NCBI GenBank assembly: GCA_023212725.1
Contig: JALBYF010000004.1
Span: 310,001 to 374,000, forward strand
Reading direction: 5' to 3'
From: Tranzscheliella williamsii
Lineage: Eukaryota; Basidiomycota; Ustilaginomycetes; Ustilaginales; Ustilaginaceae
DNA: 64,000 nt
Under the pieces are notes generated by a model. It ran no database searches. It saw only the letters and a program-made list of their open reading frames with translations, and had not been told where the DNA came from. Both the position numbers and the translations under genes were made by a program. Below are positions 9,683-20,624 of this stretch, piece by piece (the first letter of the stretch is position 1; each line of letters opens with the position of its first letter).

Positions 9683-11234
9683 CCCATCAACGTCCATTCC
9701 TTCCTACAGTGAGCATTGGCTCCACCACTACAAACCTAAACTCACTGTGTACTCCTTCCTATGATGGTATCTGCATGCAAGCATCACACGCAGTCTCTGT
9801 TTGGAGATAGTCGATTGAGAACAGGGTAGAATGGTCAGCAGCGGTTTGTTACGCCCCAGGGTCTGATAACCTCTAGTGCTGGGTAGGTCAACAACGAGGC
9901 AGTGATATGCGAGAGGCTGGGGCAATGCGGTGGTGCACTATGACTGCTACGAGAGGCCACACAAAGGTGACAAGGTGGTTAGGGTCATGTACTTCTCTAA
10001 TTGGGTAGCAATAGACTAAGTACATTCAACGACCCCTGGAGGGGGGTGTCAAGGGTCGGGGTGAGTATATATACAAGTGTGGGGCAGAGGTAAATAGGAG
10101 TCAGCCAGGCATGCCTTGGTAGAGCACTATGGAGGTTGTACAAAACAGGTGGTTGACCTAGTTCAGGTGCGCAACCGTAACTGCCACACTCGGTGGTGAT
10201 CAACGCTATCATATTGCCTTTTCGTAGAGACTGTGTGTGTATATACATGTGTGGAACCGTAAGGGAGCGCAACCCTATATACTAACGACGGCGAGGTGCA
10301 AGAGCAGGGTGAGAGGAGAGGGAAAAGGACCGTGATCCCAAGAGTTAGGGGCTACCAGCGCCCAAGGTTGACCTTCGCCTTCCCGATCGGATCGGTCAGA
10401 TCGCCGATATGAAGGAGCTCGGAACTAGCGCCCTATTGGAGCCGAACTCGATGGCATTCTGGTCGCACTGCTCTTGCACCTTCTTAAGGTGTGGACAGCC
10501 GTGGCATGTGGCGTTTGCTGCCAAAGACGGGAAGCTAAAGTCTTACGCCTTGCCACTTGACAAGCTCTTCGGCGCGCTGCGCTTCTGCCGGTGTTCCACT
10601 GGGCCGTCATCGACATATCTCCCGCCCGGCACCTTTGGGAACGCGTTTCTACGCTCCGAATCGTGCTTCCAGAGACGTTTACGCTTCTAAGTAGAAGCGC
10701 TGCAAAAAGCTCTTTCGATTATTGAATCAAGGTCAGTGCTCCAAGCTGCTAAGTTGAATAGGGTTGAGCAGAATCGAAACCACGCCTTAATAGTACCTAT
10801 TATCCCAGGCTTGTAATGAACCGGCCGTCCGTGCCTGATGATCGTAACCACAGATCTTCTAATCTGTGGATCTTCGCCCCCGCTTTCTGGGGCATGTAGA
10901 CGCTGCTTCCCCTCCTCTTGCTTCCATCTCAGCATCCCCTCGTCTTCCTTCTCCATCGTCCCAGAAGCGGCCCACTGGCTACGTACACGCTCTTTTCCAA
11001 CAACCACCGTCGCTTCGCTGTTGATCTCGGCCGCCGAGTGTTTTCGTCTGCTGGCCATACCCGCGTCGCGCCTTCATTTCCCGCTTCTAGCACGGGAGTC
11101 CACGTCAGGCTGGGACGCAGCCGCACCTGTGCTCTGATCGACCGTTTGTCTGTGTCGTTCGCACGCGCGCATAGGAGCCCGCGCATCCCACTTTGGCGCG
11201 TGCTCTCTTCTCGCTGCACCGCCACATACGCAGT

Positions 11235-12215
11235 ATGGACTCCGCCAAGATCTTTGCCCTCGGTCTGACGGCCGGCCTCGCCGTCGCCGTATTTGCCCGT
11301 AGCCAGGCCGCCAAGCAGGGCAAGGCGGGCGCGACGTCCGTTGCCAAGAGCAGCAAGCCGGCCAAGAATAAGAAGAAGGGCAAGAGCAAGCCGGCCGCCT
11401 TGGCCGTGGACGCCGTTGATTCGCAACGCCGCGACGTCGCGCCGGCGCCCGAGCCCGAGCCTGAGCCTGCCTCGCACACGCCCGCGCTCGCCCCGAGCAA
11501 AGGCAGCAGCAAGAAGGGAAAGAAGCACAAGCAGGCCGGTGGCGCGGACAAACAGCCGGCGCCGAATGGGGACGCTACGGCGGCCGGCTCCTACGCCGCC
11601 GCTGCCTCTGCAGAGGTGCCGGTGGGCAATGCGGGCGCGGACGCCCCGGCGCCAGGTCCCAGCAACGACGCGGTGGACGCGCCGGCCGCGTCGGACGATG
11701 CGGCAATGGACGAGATGGTGGCACGCGAGGTCCCTACAAAGGAGCGCGATGGTGGGTGGTCGAGCGTGCGCGGGTCTGCAGCCCGCGCGCGGCCGGCAGC
11801 GGCGGCACAGGGCGGCACACGGGGTGTCTCGATCGCGTCGACCAACCCGTTTGCGGCGCTGCCGGACGACGCGGCGAGCGCCGCCGTGCGGCGCCTGCCC
11901 GCGGCACCGCCATCCAAGCCGAAGCCGGCACAGGCGAACGGCTGGACTCTGGCCAGCGCCGGCGCCAAGCCGCACGCGACCGCGCCCGAGACCAAGAAAC
12001 AGCGCTCCAACGCCAACAAGGCCGCCGCCAAAAAGGCCGCCAAGGACGAAGCCGACCGCCTCCAGGCCGAACGCCTCGCCGCCCACCGCCGCGCCCAGGC
12101 CCACGCCGCCGCCACCTCCCGCGCCGCCGCCCAACGCCCCGCCCCCGCCTCCACCTCCGCTCGCCCCTCCGCCAAAGCATCCGTCGACCTCAACGGCCGC
12201 CTCGTCTGGGAGTAG
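11235..12215 (+). CDS. membrane-anchored Ala/Lys-rich protein, unknown function
   Basis: 326 aa from ATG 11235; the frame opens 14 codons earlier without an ATG. Residues 2-20 form a hydrophobic segment (AKIFALGLTAGLAVAVFA), a likely signal anchor. A Lys-rich stretch (SSKPAKNKKKGKSK) follows, then a low-complexity body. Short non-repetitive islands are DGGWSSV (about 175), NPFAALPDD (about 203), GWTLASAG (about 240) and the C-terminal LNGRLVWE. A Lys/Ala/Arg-rich probable helix occupies about 265-305. The layout resembles ER- or outer-membrane-anchored proteins with basic disordered tails, but I do not recognise a family. The last 200 bp is extremely C-rich on the coding strand. Confidence 0.6.
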   Translation: MDSAKIFALGLTAGLAVAVFARSQAAKQGKAGATSVAKSSKPAKNKKKGKSKPAALAVDAVDSQRRDVAPAPEPEPEPASHTPALAPSKGSSKKGKKHKQAGGADKQPAPNGDATAAGSYAAAASAEVPVGNAGADAPAPGPSNDAVDAPAASDDAAMDEMVAREVPTKERDGGWSSVRGSAARARPAAAAQGGTRGVSIASTNPFAALPDDAASAAVRRLPAAPPSKPKPAQANGWTLASAGAKPHATAPETKKQRSNANKAAAKKAAKDEADRLQAERLAAHRRAQAHAAATSRAAAQRPAPASTSARPSAKASVDLNGRLVWE

Positions 12216-12424
12216 CCTTCCATCCTTGCTAGTGCATCGCAAACCCTCCGAACATGCTAAAGGCCTAACGCCCCCCATCGTGGCGTGCACGGACGCGTCT
12301 GCTGTGAGTCGAGCGAGTGCCGTGCTGAGTAGTTTACAGTGTCGGCGCGGACATGGCTGTACGCCCGCAAGTCGCCTCGTGCAGCACGTCTAGGTCTTGC
12401 TTCCTAATCCTCCACGACGCGGAC

Positions 12425-14506
12425 CTAGCTATCTTCTACGGTCCTACTCGGGCCCGCTTGAGGCTCGAGCCGGCGCTCATATGCGCAGTGCAGCAGGTAC
12501 ATGTGGAGGCTGGTGGCGCTCTTCCAGCCGTCGCGCCGCGCGAGCTCCCAGGTCTCAGGCAGATGATCAGTGTCGAGATGCGGCCAGAACTGCTTGAGCG
12601 GCTCCATCCACATGCCGTCAGTCAGGCTCTCATTCACCGCTGCAACCGCGTACGCGGGCATGACGAGATGTGTGTTGCCGTAGCAGGGCAAGCCTGTATC
12701 CCACACCTGGCGCGGTCTGGCTGTCGAATCGTAGTAGCTGAGCGCATGTTCGAACGGCGATCCAGAAGGCACTAGGTGAAACGGAGGGGGGAAGGTGCGG
12801 TAAAAGTGGAACCGGGTCGAGTCGAACCGCGCTGGTGGATGTGAGATCCGGTGATCCGCAGCAAGCAGCGCCGGTACCACACCTGCCTGATGCAGAAGAC
12901 CGAAAAAGACGAATTGACTCAAATGCTGCACCACATGTACTAGGATCAACAAGCGCTTCAGCCGAGGCCGCGCTTGGAAGAAGGGCGATCGGAGCCCGTA
13001 CGCCATGATGATCACTGAAGGTAGAGCCAACGCGAGCAGAAATCGCGGCTCCTGGTGTGGCGAAATTGACAGGACCACGAGCGAGAAAAGTATGACCGAG
13101 AAGCTCAGAAGGACCGCCATCGTTTCTAGGGCTACCGAATCTAATTCGGCGTCTCCATCACTGCGATCCGCAGCAGCTTCAATGTCGCCCTGCTGTGCAC
13201 CGTCCTTTTCGAACGGTTGATCCCGATTGTTCTCAGAGAAAATCACCGCAGATGCCCTTTTGCTTGCATCGTCCTCCACTTGGTCGGTGAGGTGACGCAC
13301 TTCGTCCATCATGGCTGTTCGTAGCTCTTGCTCGACCGCTTGCCTTTCTGCCTTTTCTTCTCCCATGGCGCTCGTCGCTGGAGCTAACGGCTTGCTAGGA
13401 TCTGAGGTTACGCCGTCTACCCACTTCTGTTCACTATTGGCACTGTCGGTTTGATGTTCCGACCGGGCCTTGCAATAGCGGTGAAGCAGGCAGCGACCGT
13501 GTATCAGCATCACTGCGCAATTCGCAACTCCGACAATCATAGGCATGTTGACAAAAGCATGGAGCCATCGCGGGTGCAGGCCGTGCTGTGCAACATTTTC
13601 TGTCTTCAGGTTGTAAAGCAGAGCGTTGATGGGTGTGATGACCCAACGAGTGCCAAAGGCTGTTGCGACACGCTCTCCGGTCGCATTTTGGCTTATGAAT
13701 TTGTACATCATAGTATCAGTGCTGATATGTTCTTTGATGGCTGAGAACGACAGAAGGATGGCGAGTGCAATGTGTGCTGCAGAGACGGACCGGTTGCCGG
13801 TTTTAGCCAGAGGTATCAAGTGGATGAGGAAGCAAACGGCGACCGGGGCTGCAAAAATCACGAATGTGAAGCGCTCGAAGAACCCTTCCACTCCCAGGGG
13901 CGCCAAGCACAGCAAAACGGCGTGCCATTGCCTGAAGAACGAAGCGGTCTGCTGGACACTCTCGCGACGAGTCAGGCACGCAAGCACGAAGCCGATGCAG
14001 AAGGCCAAGCCGATGGCCTCAGCGGAGTTACTGAATGGACGCACGAGGAAGGTGGTGGAGGTGACGGTTACCGACATGAGAGCCAGGCTGGGGAGCGCAA
14101 TGTCAGTAGGGAAGGTGGTAGCTATGGCAATGTCGAGAGCCAGTGACTTCGCGAATGAGCTGAAGCGCTGTGCAGCGAACAAGTGCCAGCCTGCCCTCGG
14201 TTTGGGAAAGCACCATTTCAGCAAAAGCTCCACAAAGTAGTACTTGCGAATCAAACCGGCGTAGGATCGAATGGCATGTTGAGGCTCCCATTCCCACGAC
14301 AATTGGGGAGCCTTGGATTGGTGCATAAAGAATGCCTCTCCGCTTTGCATCCATTCATCCGGATGAATATAGCCGTAACTGAAGAGCGCACTAAGGAGCC
14401 GAAGCGCGAGCAGAGCGGTGTATATCCAAGCCAGCTTGGACCTCGGGATTAAGGGACGCCAACCATTGGCAATACCCGCTCCCACTACCCACAGCATCGG
14501 CAGCAT
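12425..14506 (-). CDS. SMP3: GPI mannosyltransferase 4 (Smp3/PIG-Z, GT22)
   Basis: 693 aa from ATG 14506; the open frame upstream begins only at a GTG. This is a polytopic ER membrane protein. After the first membrane segment comes GYIHPDEWMQSGE, matching the GT22 HPDE motif in its Smp3/PIG-Z form, and near the C-terminal third comes the lumenal HQEPRFLLALALP motif. The family uses dolichol-phosphate-mannose to add the fourth mannose to the GPI precursor, a step required before ethanolamine-phosphate transfer in fungi. A hydrophilic, acidic loop of about 120 residues (around MGEEKAERQAVEQELR) separates membrane blocks and looks lineage-specific. The stop faces the preceding gene across about 210 bp. 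Confidence 0.85.
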   Translation of the reverse strand: MLPMLWVVGAGIANGWRPLIPRSKLAWIYTALLALRLLSALFSYGYIHPDEWMQSGEAFFMHQSKAPQLSWEWEPQHAIRSYAGLIRKYYFVELLLKWCFPKPRAGWHLFAAQRFSSFAKSLALDIAIATTFPTDIALPSLALMSVTVTSTTFLVRPFSNSAEAIGLAFCIGFVLACLTRRESVQQTASFFRQWHAVLLCLAPLGVEGFFERFTFVIFAAPVAVCFLIHLIPLAKTGNRSVSAAHIALAILLSFSAIKEHISTDTMMYKFISQNATGERVATAFGTRWVITPINALLYNLKTENVAQHGLHPRWLHAFVNMPMIVGVANCAVMLIHGRCLLHRYCKARSEHQTDSANSEQKWVDGVTSDPSKPLAPATSAMGEEKAERQAVEQELRTAMMDEVRHLTDQVEDDASKRASAVIFSENNRDQPFEKDGAQQGDIEAAADRSDGDAELDSVALETMAVLLSFSVILFSLVVLSISPHQEPRFLLALALPSVIIMAYGLRSPFFQARPRLKRLLILVHVVQHLSQFVFFGLLHQAGVVPALLAADHRISHPPARFDSTRFHFYRTFPPPFHLVPSGSPFEHALSYYDSTARPRQVWDTGLPCYGNTHLVMPAYAVAAVNESLTDGMWMEPLKQFWPHLDTDHLPETWELARRDGWKSATSLHMYLLHCAYERRLEPQAGPSRTVEDS

Positions 14507-15035
14507 CTCGAGACTCAGCAAGCGCGAGTGGGCTGTGAGAAGAGATGCTGTTAGAGACGCGGCCTCTTGTCTCGCTGTATGGCCCACCGGATCGTTCTAA
14601 TGTCGTGGTGGAACAACGTTAGTCAAGCCCATTGAGGAGTACGAGACGATGGCTATTGAGCAGACCGCCTAGCTCGGACGGAGATGGCTTGGTAGTCAGC
14701 TGCACAGAAGGCGAGGGCGGAGTTGCTGCCTGTCGATCCCTGCGCTGTTTGGCGTGAAATGGAAGCTGATTCGAGTGTGAGTGTTTCGCCGCTCTTCCTC
14801 TCTCCCGCTCTCTCTGTGAGATTATTTTCCCGCTCAGTTTCACTCGACTCAGCTTCTCTAGCGCACGAGACACGCACGCACGAGACCACGCCGCTAAAAA
14901 ACGCCCACTTTACGCGTCAGTCGGTCACGACACCAACACCAACGCGCGCATTTAGCACCTCAACTGCTCCTTCTCTTCCTTCCTCTCTCTTATTTCTGAC
15001 TTTTCACGCTACGAGCTCTCCCTCCCAAGCAAGCG
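14507..15035. other. divergent promoter region of SMP3 and the DNAJC9 homologue
   Basis: 529 bp between two start codons on opposite strands. The DNAJC9-proximal half is pyrimidine-rich with CTCTCTC and TTCCTTCC runs, common near fungal transcription starts. It holds an ACGCGT site at 14912-14917. No gene is visible. Confidence 0.5.
14912..14917. promoter_or_regulatory. candidate MCB box (ACGCGT)
   Basis: ACGCGT lies 119 bp upstream of the DNAJC9 homologue start. MBF-type factors bind this palindrome in G1/S promoters of fungi. A histone chaperone is a plausible S-phase target. The hexamer also occurs by chance in coding DNA here, so this is a weak call. Confidence 0.3.
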
Positions 15036-16223
15036 ATGATGGACGAGGACGATCCAGCCCTGCAGTTCTTCCCTGACGGCAACATAGACCTGTACGGCAC
15101 ACTCAATGTAGCCAAAGAAGCTACCCCTGAAGAAATCAAGAAAGCATACAAGAAGTGGGTCTCGCTTCCCCCCACTGACCCATCCGCCTTGTGCACCTGC
15201 CCTCTGTATGTCTGTATGCTGACTCTAATCACGTCATTGTGCTTTGTGTGTGCCATGTTCTCTTGAAACAGGCTGGCACTCAAGTTCCACCCGGATAAGG
15301 TGCTGTCCAACTCCTCGTCCAGCACTGCGGAAGATGCCATCAAGCAGTTTCAGAAGATCGGCTTCGCGTATGCTGTCCTCTCGGACGAGGTGCGCCGGCG
15401 GAAATTCGACTCCACCGGCTCGACTAGGGAGCTCATGTTCGGAGAGGGTCAGGATGACTTTGACTGGAACGAGTACTTCAAGACGCTGTGGACCGGCGAG
15501 GTGACGCGCCAGACCCTAGATGACTTCAAGAAGAAGTACCAGAACTCGGAAGAAGAGACAGAAGACATCCTGTCAGCGTACGACGCGGTGGAAGGTGATC
15601 TGGGCGCCATCTTCGAGCATGTTCCGTGCTGCGAGTTTCTAGCCGACGAGCAGCGCTTCATCGCTGTCATTGACAATGCCATCAAGCAGGGCAAACTGAG
15701 CGAAACCACCGCCTGGAAGAAAAGCAAGGCTGACAAGGCCGGCCGCAAAGCGCTCCGCCAGAAAGCCGAAGGGGAGGCAGCCGAGGCCGAAAATCTCGCA
15801 CGGGAGCTCGGAGTCTGGGACGATCTTTTTGGCTCGGGCTCAGGATCGGCGACTACAACGAAATCAAAAGCAGCCAAACCGACCAGAGCAGACACGGGCG
15901 CGAAAAAGGCGGCCAAAGGAAAATCAGACAAGGGCGACGGCGAGGACGAGGATTTGGGTGGACTGGCGGCGCTCATCCAGCGCAAGAACAGTAACCGCGC
16001 CTCGCAGTTCGATGACATGATCGCCAAACTCGAGGCCAAAGCCGGCGCCAAGGAGAAGCGGCCCTCCAACGAGGAGTTTGAGCGCGTGCAGGCAGAAATG
16101 CTCTCGCGCCGCCCCTCGCACGGCAAGGAGAACGGCAGCACCGCTTCCGCCAACAAGAAACGCAAACCCAGCGCTAGCGCCGCCGCCGCCGCCTCCTCGT
16201 CTGGTAAGAAGAGCAGGAAGTAG
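15036..16223 (+). CDS. DNAJC9: DNAJC9-type J-domain histone chaperone
   Basis: Two exons, 15036-15154 and 15272-16223, encode 356 aa. The 117-nt intron begins GTGGGT, ends CAG, has a CTAAT candidate branch site at 15223, and splits the J domain after AYK. The joined protein reads AYKKLALKFHPDK, restoring the J-domain helix II and the HPD motif. J domain is residues about 18-90. Downstream, VTRQTLDDFKKKYQNSEEE and LGAIFEHVPCCEFLADEQRF match the conserved DNAJC9 region that binds histone H3-H4 in animals. The C-terminus is Lys-rich and probably nuclear-targeting (NKKRKPS and GKKSRK). The role is Hsp70 recruitment to histone substrates in the nucleus. Fungal function is inferred from the family. 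Confidence 0.85.
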
Positions 16224-16727
16224 TCTTTTCCTTTCGTCCGGTCACCTCCATTGCTTCGCTGCCTCCGTGCTCGTATCTTCTGTACTTGTAATCTTCTGTT
16301 TTATGCACATCAACCTATCCTTCGACATGCTATGACACTCACGGTGGATGTGACTAATGAGCTGCCATAGTTTCAGATGAGTGGGGGTGTGACATCGCCA
16401 AAAGATTGTTAGATCGGGTCAGATTGTAGTGTTAGATCCAGGAATTGTTCGTGATTGTTAGGCTGTTGTTATATTTTGAGTCATCGTAAAGTCAGCAGGC
16501 AAGGGAGCCGGGGGCACGTGATCGGTCCTTCTTGTGCTGAAGGATGCGGTTTTTTCTTCCTAAGCCACTGCGCCAGCCCGAGCGGGTATGCGACCAGGCT
16601 TGCATCGTCCGTCATCATCGCATCGCCGAGCATCAACTATCTGCATCTGCCAGACTGTATCGGCGGGCTGCCTCTGCGAGCGGTTGGAAACACTAGCCAC
16701 TGGGAGCGGGTAGGGTAGGCGAGCAGC
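16224..16727. other. spacer between DNAJC9 homologue and uL2m
   Basis: 504 bp with two TGTTAGATC motifs close together (16406-16416 and 16429-16439), a CACGTG E-box at about 16516, and otherwise nothing gene-like. It contains the promoter of the mitochondrial ribosomal protein gene. Confidence 0.5.
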
Positions 16728-18170
16728 ATGGCGTTTTCACTTCTGGGGCGCGCCTCGATGCAGGTTGTGGCCCGCGCCACGGGCGGGTGCAGCTCGTCCG
16801 TGGTGGCGTCGACGTCGAGGCTGTTGCCGTACAGCGCGGCGTGGACGCATCGGAATCTGCATGCAGTGTCTTCGTTGACACAGGTTGCGGTGGTGAGTGC
16901 GCCTGGCGTGGAGCGCGCCGCGCCGCCGTCGCCCGCGACCAAGACGAGGAAGGAACGCCGGACCGCGGTGAAGAAGCAGCGCAAGGACGCCAAGCGGCGC
17001 ATCGCCGAGTCGTCAGTCTCGGCGCGCCTGGGAGTGTCAACGAACACCACATCGCCGTTCGTCCGCAAGGACCGCCAGTTCAAGACGTACAAGCCCATCA
17101 CGCGCTCCATCCGCTGGCTCCGGCAGCCGCTCAACGAGCATCTCTGGGACGGAAAGCCAGAGCGCGCGCTCACCATCGCCAAGCGTGCCACCGCCGGTAG
17201 AAACCACCACGGTCGCGTCACCGTCCGCGGCCGAGGAGGCGGTCACAAGCGCCGCATCCGCCTCGTCGACTTCTACCGCTGGGAGGCCGGCGAGCAGCAC
17301 GTCCTCCGCATCGAATACGACCCCGGCCGCAGCGCCCACATCGCGCTTGTCGAGCATCGCGAGACGTTGAGGAGAAGCTACATCCTAGCGCCGGACGGAC
17401 TCCGGGCCGGTGACACTGTGCAGAGCTACCGCAGCGGGCTCCCCCAGAACGCATCGACACCACCGAGCGTCGTTCGCGACGAGGTGGTCGAGACTGCGCT
17501 CGCCACCGACCCAGCCGCTCCACAAACGGCCGCTGACCCCGCGGCGCCGCCAACTGCCACCGACTCTGCGGCGCCGCCAACTGCCACCTCGTCTGCAGCG
17601 CCGACGGCGGCGGCGGGGAGTGCTGGCTCGTCATTGGATCTGGGTATTTTCCGTACACAGGCGATTCGGCCGGGTAACTTTTTGCCGCTGAGCCTGATCC
17701 CGATCGGAACGACGATCCACTCGATTACCATCAACCCGCGTGGGCCGGCCAAGATGGTGCGCTCGGCGGGGACGTTCGGCCAGCTGGTGGCCTTTTCTGG
17801 ACGTTCCGGAGCGGCGGACACACACGCGCAGGTGCGGCTGCAGAGCGGCGAGGTGCGACTGGTGCCTAGCAACTGCTGCGCCGCGATCGGCACGGTAAGC
17901 AACAAGGACCACCAGCACCGCAGGCTCGGCAAGGCGGGCCGCTCGCGCTGGCTCGGCCGCAAGCCCAAGGTGCGCGGTATGGCAATGAACGCGGTCGACC
18001 ACCCACACGGCGGCGGTCGTGGCAAGAGCAAGGGCAACATGCACCCGCGCTCCATCTACGGTCACCTCGCCAAGTTCGCGCGCACCAGAAAGCCCGGCAC
18101 GCGCGGTGCCAACCAGATGGTCATCCGCGAGCGCCCGCGCCGCAACGGCAAGCGTCTTGGAAAGCCATAG
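16728..18170 (+). CDS. RML2: mitochondrial large-subunit ribosomal protein uL2m
   Basis: Single exon, 480 aa. The N-terminus is Arg/Ser-rich without acidic residues, a likely mitochondrial presequence. The uL2 core begins at about 120: KTYKPITRSIRWLRQPL, GRNHHGRVTVRGRGGGHKRRIRLVDFYR, then after an insert GNFLPLSLIPIGTTIHSI, AGTFGQLVAFSG and the signature VRGMAMNAVDHPHGGGRGKSKGN near 430. This protein sits at the base of the peptidyl-transferase centre in bacterial-type ribosomes. An Ala/Pro/Thr-rich insert of about 50 residues (about 254-304) interrupts the core between two beta-barrel elements and derives from 27-nt repeats. The start ATG at 16728 follows an in-frame stop (TAG at 16713). Confidence 0.95.
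   Translation: MAFSLLGRASMQVVARATGGCSSSVVASTSRLLPYSAAWTHRNLHAVSSLTQVAVVSAPGVERAAPPSPATKTRKERRTAVKKQRKDAKRRIAESSVSARLGVSTNTTSPFVRKDRQFKTYKPITRSIRWLRQPLNEHLWDGKPERALTIAKRATAGRNHHGRVTVRGRGGGHKRRIRLVDFYRWEAGEQHVLRIEYDPGRSAHIALVEHRETLRRSYILAPDGLRAGDTVQSYRSGLPQNASTPPSVVRDEVVETALATDPAAPQTAADPAAPPTATDSAAPPTATSSAAPTAAAGSAGSSLDLGIFRTQAIRPGNFLPLSLIPIGTTIHSITINPRGPAKMVRSAGTFGQLVAFSGRSGAADTHAQVRLQSGEVRLVPSNCCAAIGTVSNKDHQHRRLGKAGRSRWLGRKPKVRGMAMNAVDHPHGGGRGKSKGNMHPRSIYGHLAKFARTRKPGTRGANQMVIRERPRRNGKRLGKP
17541..17588 (+). repeat. 27-nt periodic repeat inside uL2m
   Basis: A 21-bp element (GCGGCGCCGCCAACTGCCACC) occurs exactly at 17541-17561 and 17568-17588, a 27-nt period, with degenerate neighbours on both sides. 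It keeps the frame and encodes the Ala/Pro/Thr insert of uL2m. Confidence 0.85.
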
Positions 18171-20009
18171 TACCATCCCTCCCATTCCAGCCCAACCCCC
18201 CGGCTGTCGCCCCTCACCCTGTATTCTCCCAAAACAGCATCTACTTTCGACCTACCATTCCTGGGATCGTGCCCTGTAGACCGCGGCAGCCTATTGGCTG
18301 TCGCCTTGGCATTGTGGCCCATAGCGTGAACGTGGCGGGAAAGGCGTGCCGTTGCCGTCGGCGGGTATGCGCGCTGGGTGCGACCGACCGGAGAGATCGC
18401 GCTGCGCTGCGCACAACAGCTCGATCGTGTGTGGTGGCGCCCACGGACTCAACTCGCGCTTTTGGGACGGCGCGCTGGGGCGCCACGCCAGGAATGTGAG
18501 CGGCGCGGGCGGGGACCATCAGCGGCGTGGATCGGGCCGCGACTCGCCGCCCGATCGCCAATCCTGCACGCGGGATCAAGCCGAAACCCCGCGGCACGCA
18601 ATGCACAGCACAACAGCTGCTGCACCGGCGCGAGGCCAGAAACAAGAAAGCGCGGTCAGGGGACGGGCGCCACTCCAGACGCGCTGGCACCTACAACCCA
18701 GCTCCCCGTCCCAGCGCACACAACTCCCCGCTTGATGCGCACAAACAAGAACCGCAGGCGAAAAGATCTACAAAAGGAGAAAATCCACGCTGCTTGGCCG
18801 CGTCGTCGAAATGAAGCGAGTGCATGTCGATGCACGCCCGCTTCTACGCGCATCGCAAACCCGCACTAGCAGGCACCCGCCCTGTGACTGCCTCGAACCA
18901 TGTGATTGGCTGCCGCGAACGCTCGCGCCTGGCGTCACCGTCTCATAGCTCCAGCACGTCCACAGCCACACTCCAGAAAACCATACAATAGGCACGCCAA
19001 GGCAATTAAAATCATATAACATAGGCCGTGTGGCTTCAGGCTGTATGACCCGTAGGATTCAGCTAGGCACCGGGTGGATGTTGCCAGCAAGAGCGGAATG
19101 TGAGCCAAGAATGGATCGGTAGCCTTTCCCTGAGCGTAGCAGAGTTGATATCCAAATCTATGATGTCTCGCCCGCTGGCCATCCCGGCCTTGGCAGAAGG
19201 CCAAATCAGACGACAAGAAGAGTTAGGCGCGCACCGAGGGCGATGGAGTAGGCTTGTGGCAATTCGGAGTTCATACGTGCTAGTCAAAAGTCAGGAAGGA
19301 GACTTCTTTTTTCTTCCTTGAATGCGCTTGCATGCAGTATGCAACACTACCTTCTTTAATGTGCTCTGGCATTCGCTTCACGCTCTACACTCCAATTGAG
19401 GCGCGTCCGTCCAGTCAGTCAAGTCCGTGACACAGTGACAGATGCAGTAGTAGTAGCTAGCCTGGTCGCATGCATGGTGACTTGTGCCGTCTATCTCTCG
19501 GCTCGGCCGCGCTCGCAACACGGCCGTCACATCTTCGCTCGGACATGACCCTCTGTCGGCCGCCTTCCGCAAATGGACTGCCTGCGCTTAGTAGATTCGC
19601 ATTGGAGAAGCACACTGTGACAGTTGTATATCAAACGGAAGGCGCGACACAACACAAAAGTCAGACGCGCAAGTCTGTCGACGGCAAGCCGAGCAGACGC
19701 AGCGGACAAGCCTTGGCTGCGGTTGATGAATGAAAGAGGAAAAGGGTTCAAAGATGTGGCACTTGCACGTCGCAATTGCAATAATCTCAGAAACGGTGGC
19801 AGCGACAGAGGCCAGCCGAGGAGCGGCAATTCAACCCTCTTCTCGCTCCTGCCTTCTTTCCAACGGGCCAGCTGTCAAAGCTTGGACGGTGTGCAGTATT
19901 CACAATTCGCATCGCTTTTGCATTCTTGGTGCTTCATCAGGCCACCAGGGCCTAGCCCCGTGTCGGAACTACCGAGCCAACTGACACTCATCCACCCTCT
20001 CTTTCAATG

Positions 20010-20039
20010 TGTGACTGTGACTGTGGCTGTGATTGTGAC
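20010..20039 (+). repeat. (TGTGAC)5 microsatellite
   Basis: Five hexamers in a row: three TGTGAC, one TGTGGC and one TGTGAT, about 700 bp upstream of the next start codon. Confidence 0.85.
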
Positions 20040-20624
20040 TGGGGTCATTTTCCACTTCTGTGAATGACAAGGCTGTAATCTTGCCCCGCGGCAAGCAGCT
20101 GCGCGCTAGCATGAGGATCGCTTTGGCCCCTGCTTCAACGTTGCCTTCTTGCCATCTTGCCTGGCTGGCCCTGCTGCTCTCCTCCATCCCATTCCCGATT
20201 CCTCCCTTGCCGTCGTTGTCCCCTTTCCGCCGCTCATCCTTCCTCTCTTTGCGCGACACACTCGGACCGACCGCGTTGATCACCACCACCTCGTCTTCTA
20301 CTATCATTCTAGCATAGTCCTATCAGACCAGTTAGCTCTCTTCCTATAATTATTTCTGCGCCCGTTCGTGTCTGTTGTCCATACCTGCAGCGGCAACTCG
20401 ACACCTCCCCGTTGTCTTCGCAATTTCGTACGCTCGCAGTTCCCAAAAGGCCGTTGTCAGCTCGACGCTACCACAGCCTGAAAACTCGACCAACTATCCT
20501 TTGGTTCTTCTCACACTTCTCTGGAGGAGGCTTCGGCCGCGACGCACGTGCCCTTCCAGCCTATCGCTTTAGTACCGCCCGGTCGTATCAGCCTATCTTG
20601 TTCCGTGCTCTTGCTTCTGGAGGC

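Larger units (their letters stand above)
9112..11234. other. 2.1-kb spacer with simple repeats and a possible decayed retroelement
   Basis: No reliable gene. It contains a TTCCGC-type microsatellite (about 9418-9462), a GTGTTAGATCG motif (9522-9532), an exact tandem duplication (9647-9682), TATATA-like stretches near 10070 and 10240-10290, a possible Gag-like remnant on the minus strand (about 10465-10545), an 8-bp-stem hairpin (10848-10869), and then the promoter of the next gene. Its lower GC content and in-frame stops argue against an intact coding sequence. Confidence 0.5.

Noticed and set aside
10848..10869. Possible tRNA anticodon arm (loop CTTCTA in an 8-bp stem)
   Set aside because: The loop is six bases, and no GTTCRA T-arm or acceptor stem can be paired around it, so it is only a hairpin.
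19624..20067. 147-aa frame in the large 18-20.7 kb spacer
   Set aside because: Its end is encoded by the TGTGAC microsatellite and the rest has no family features.
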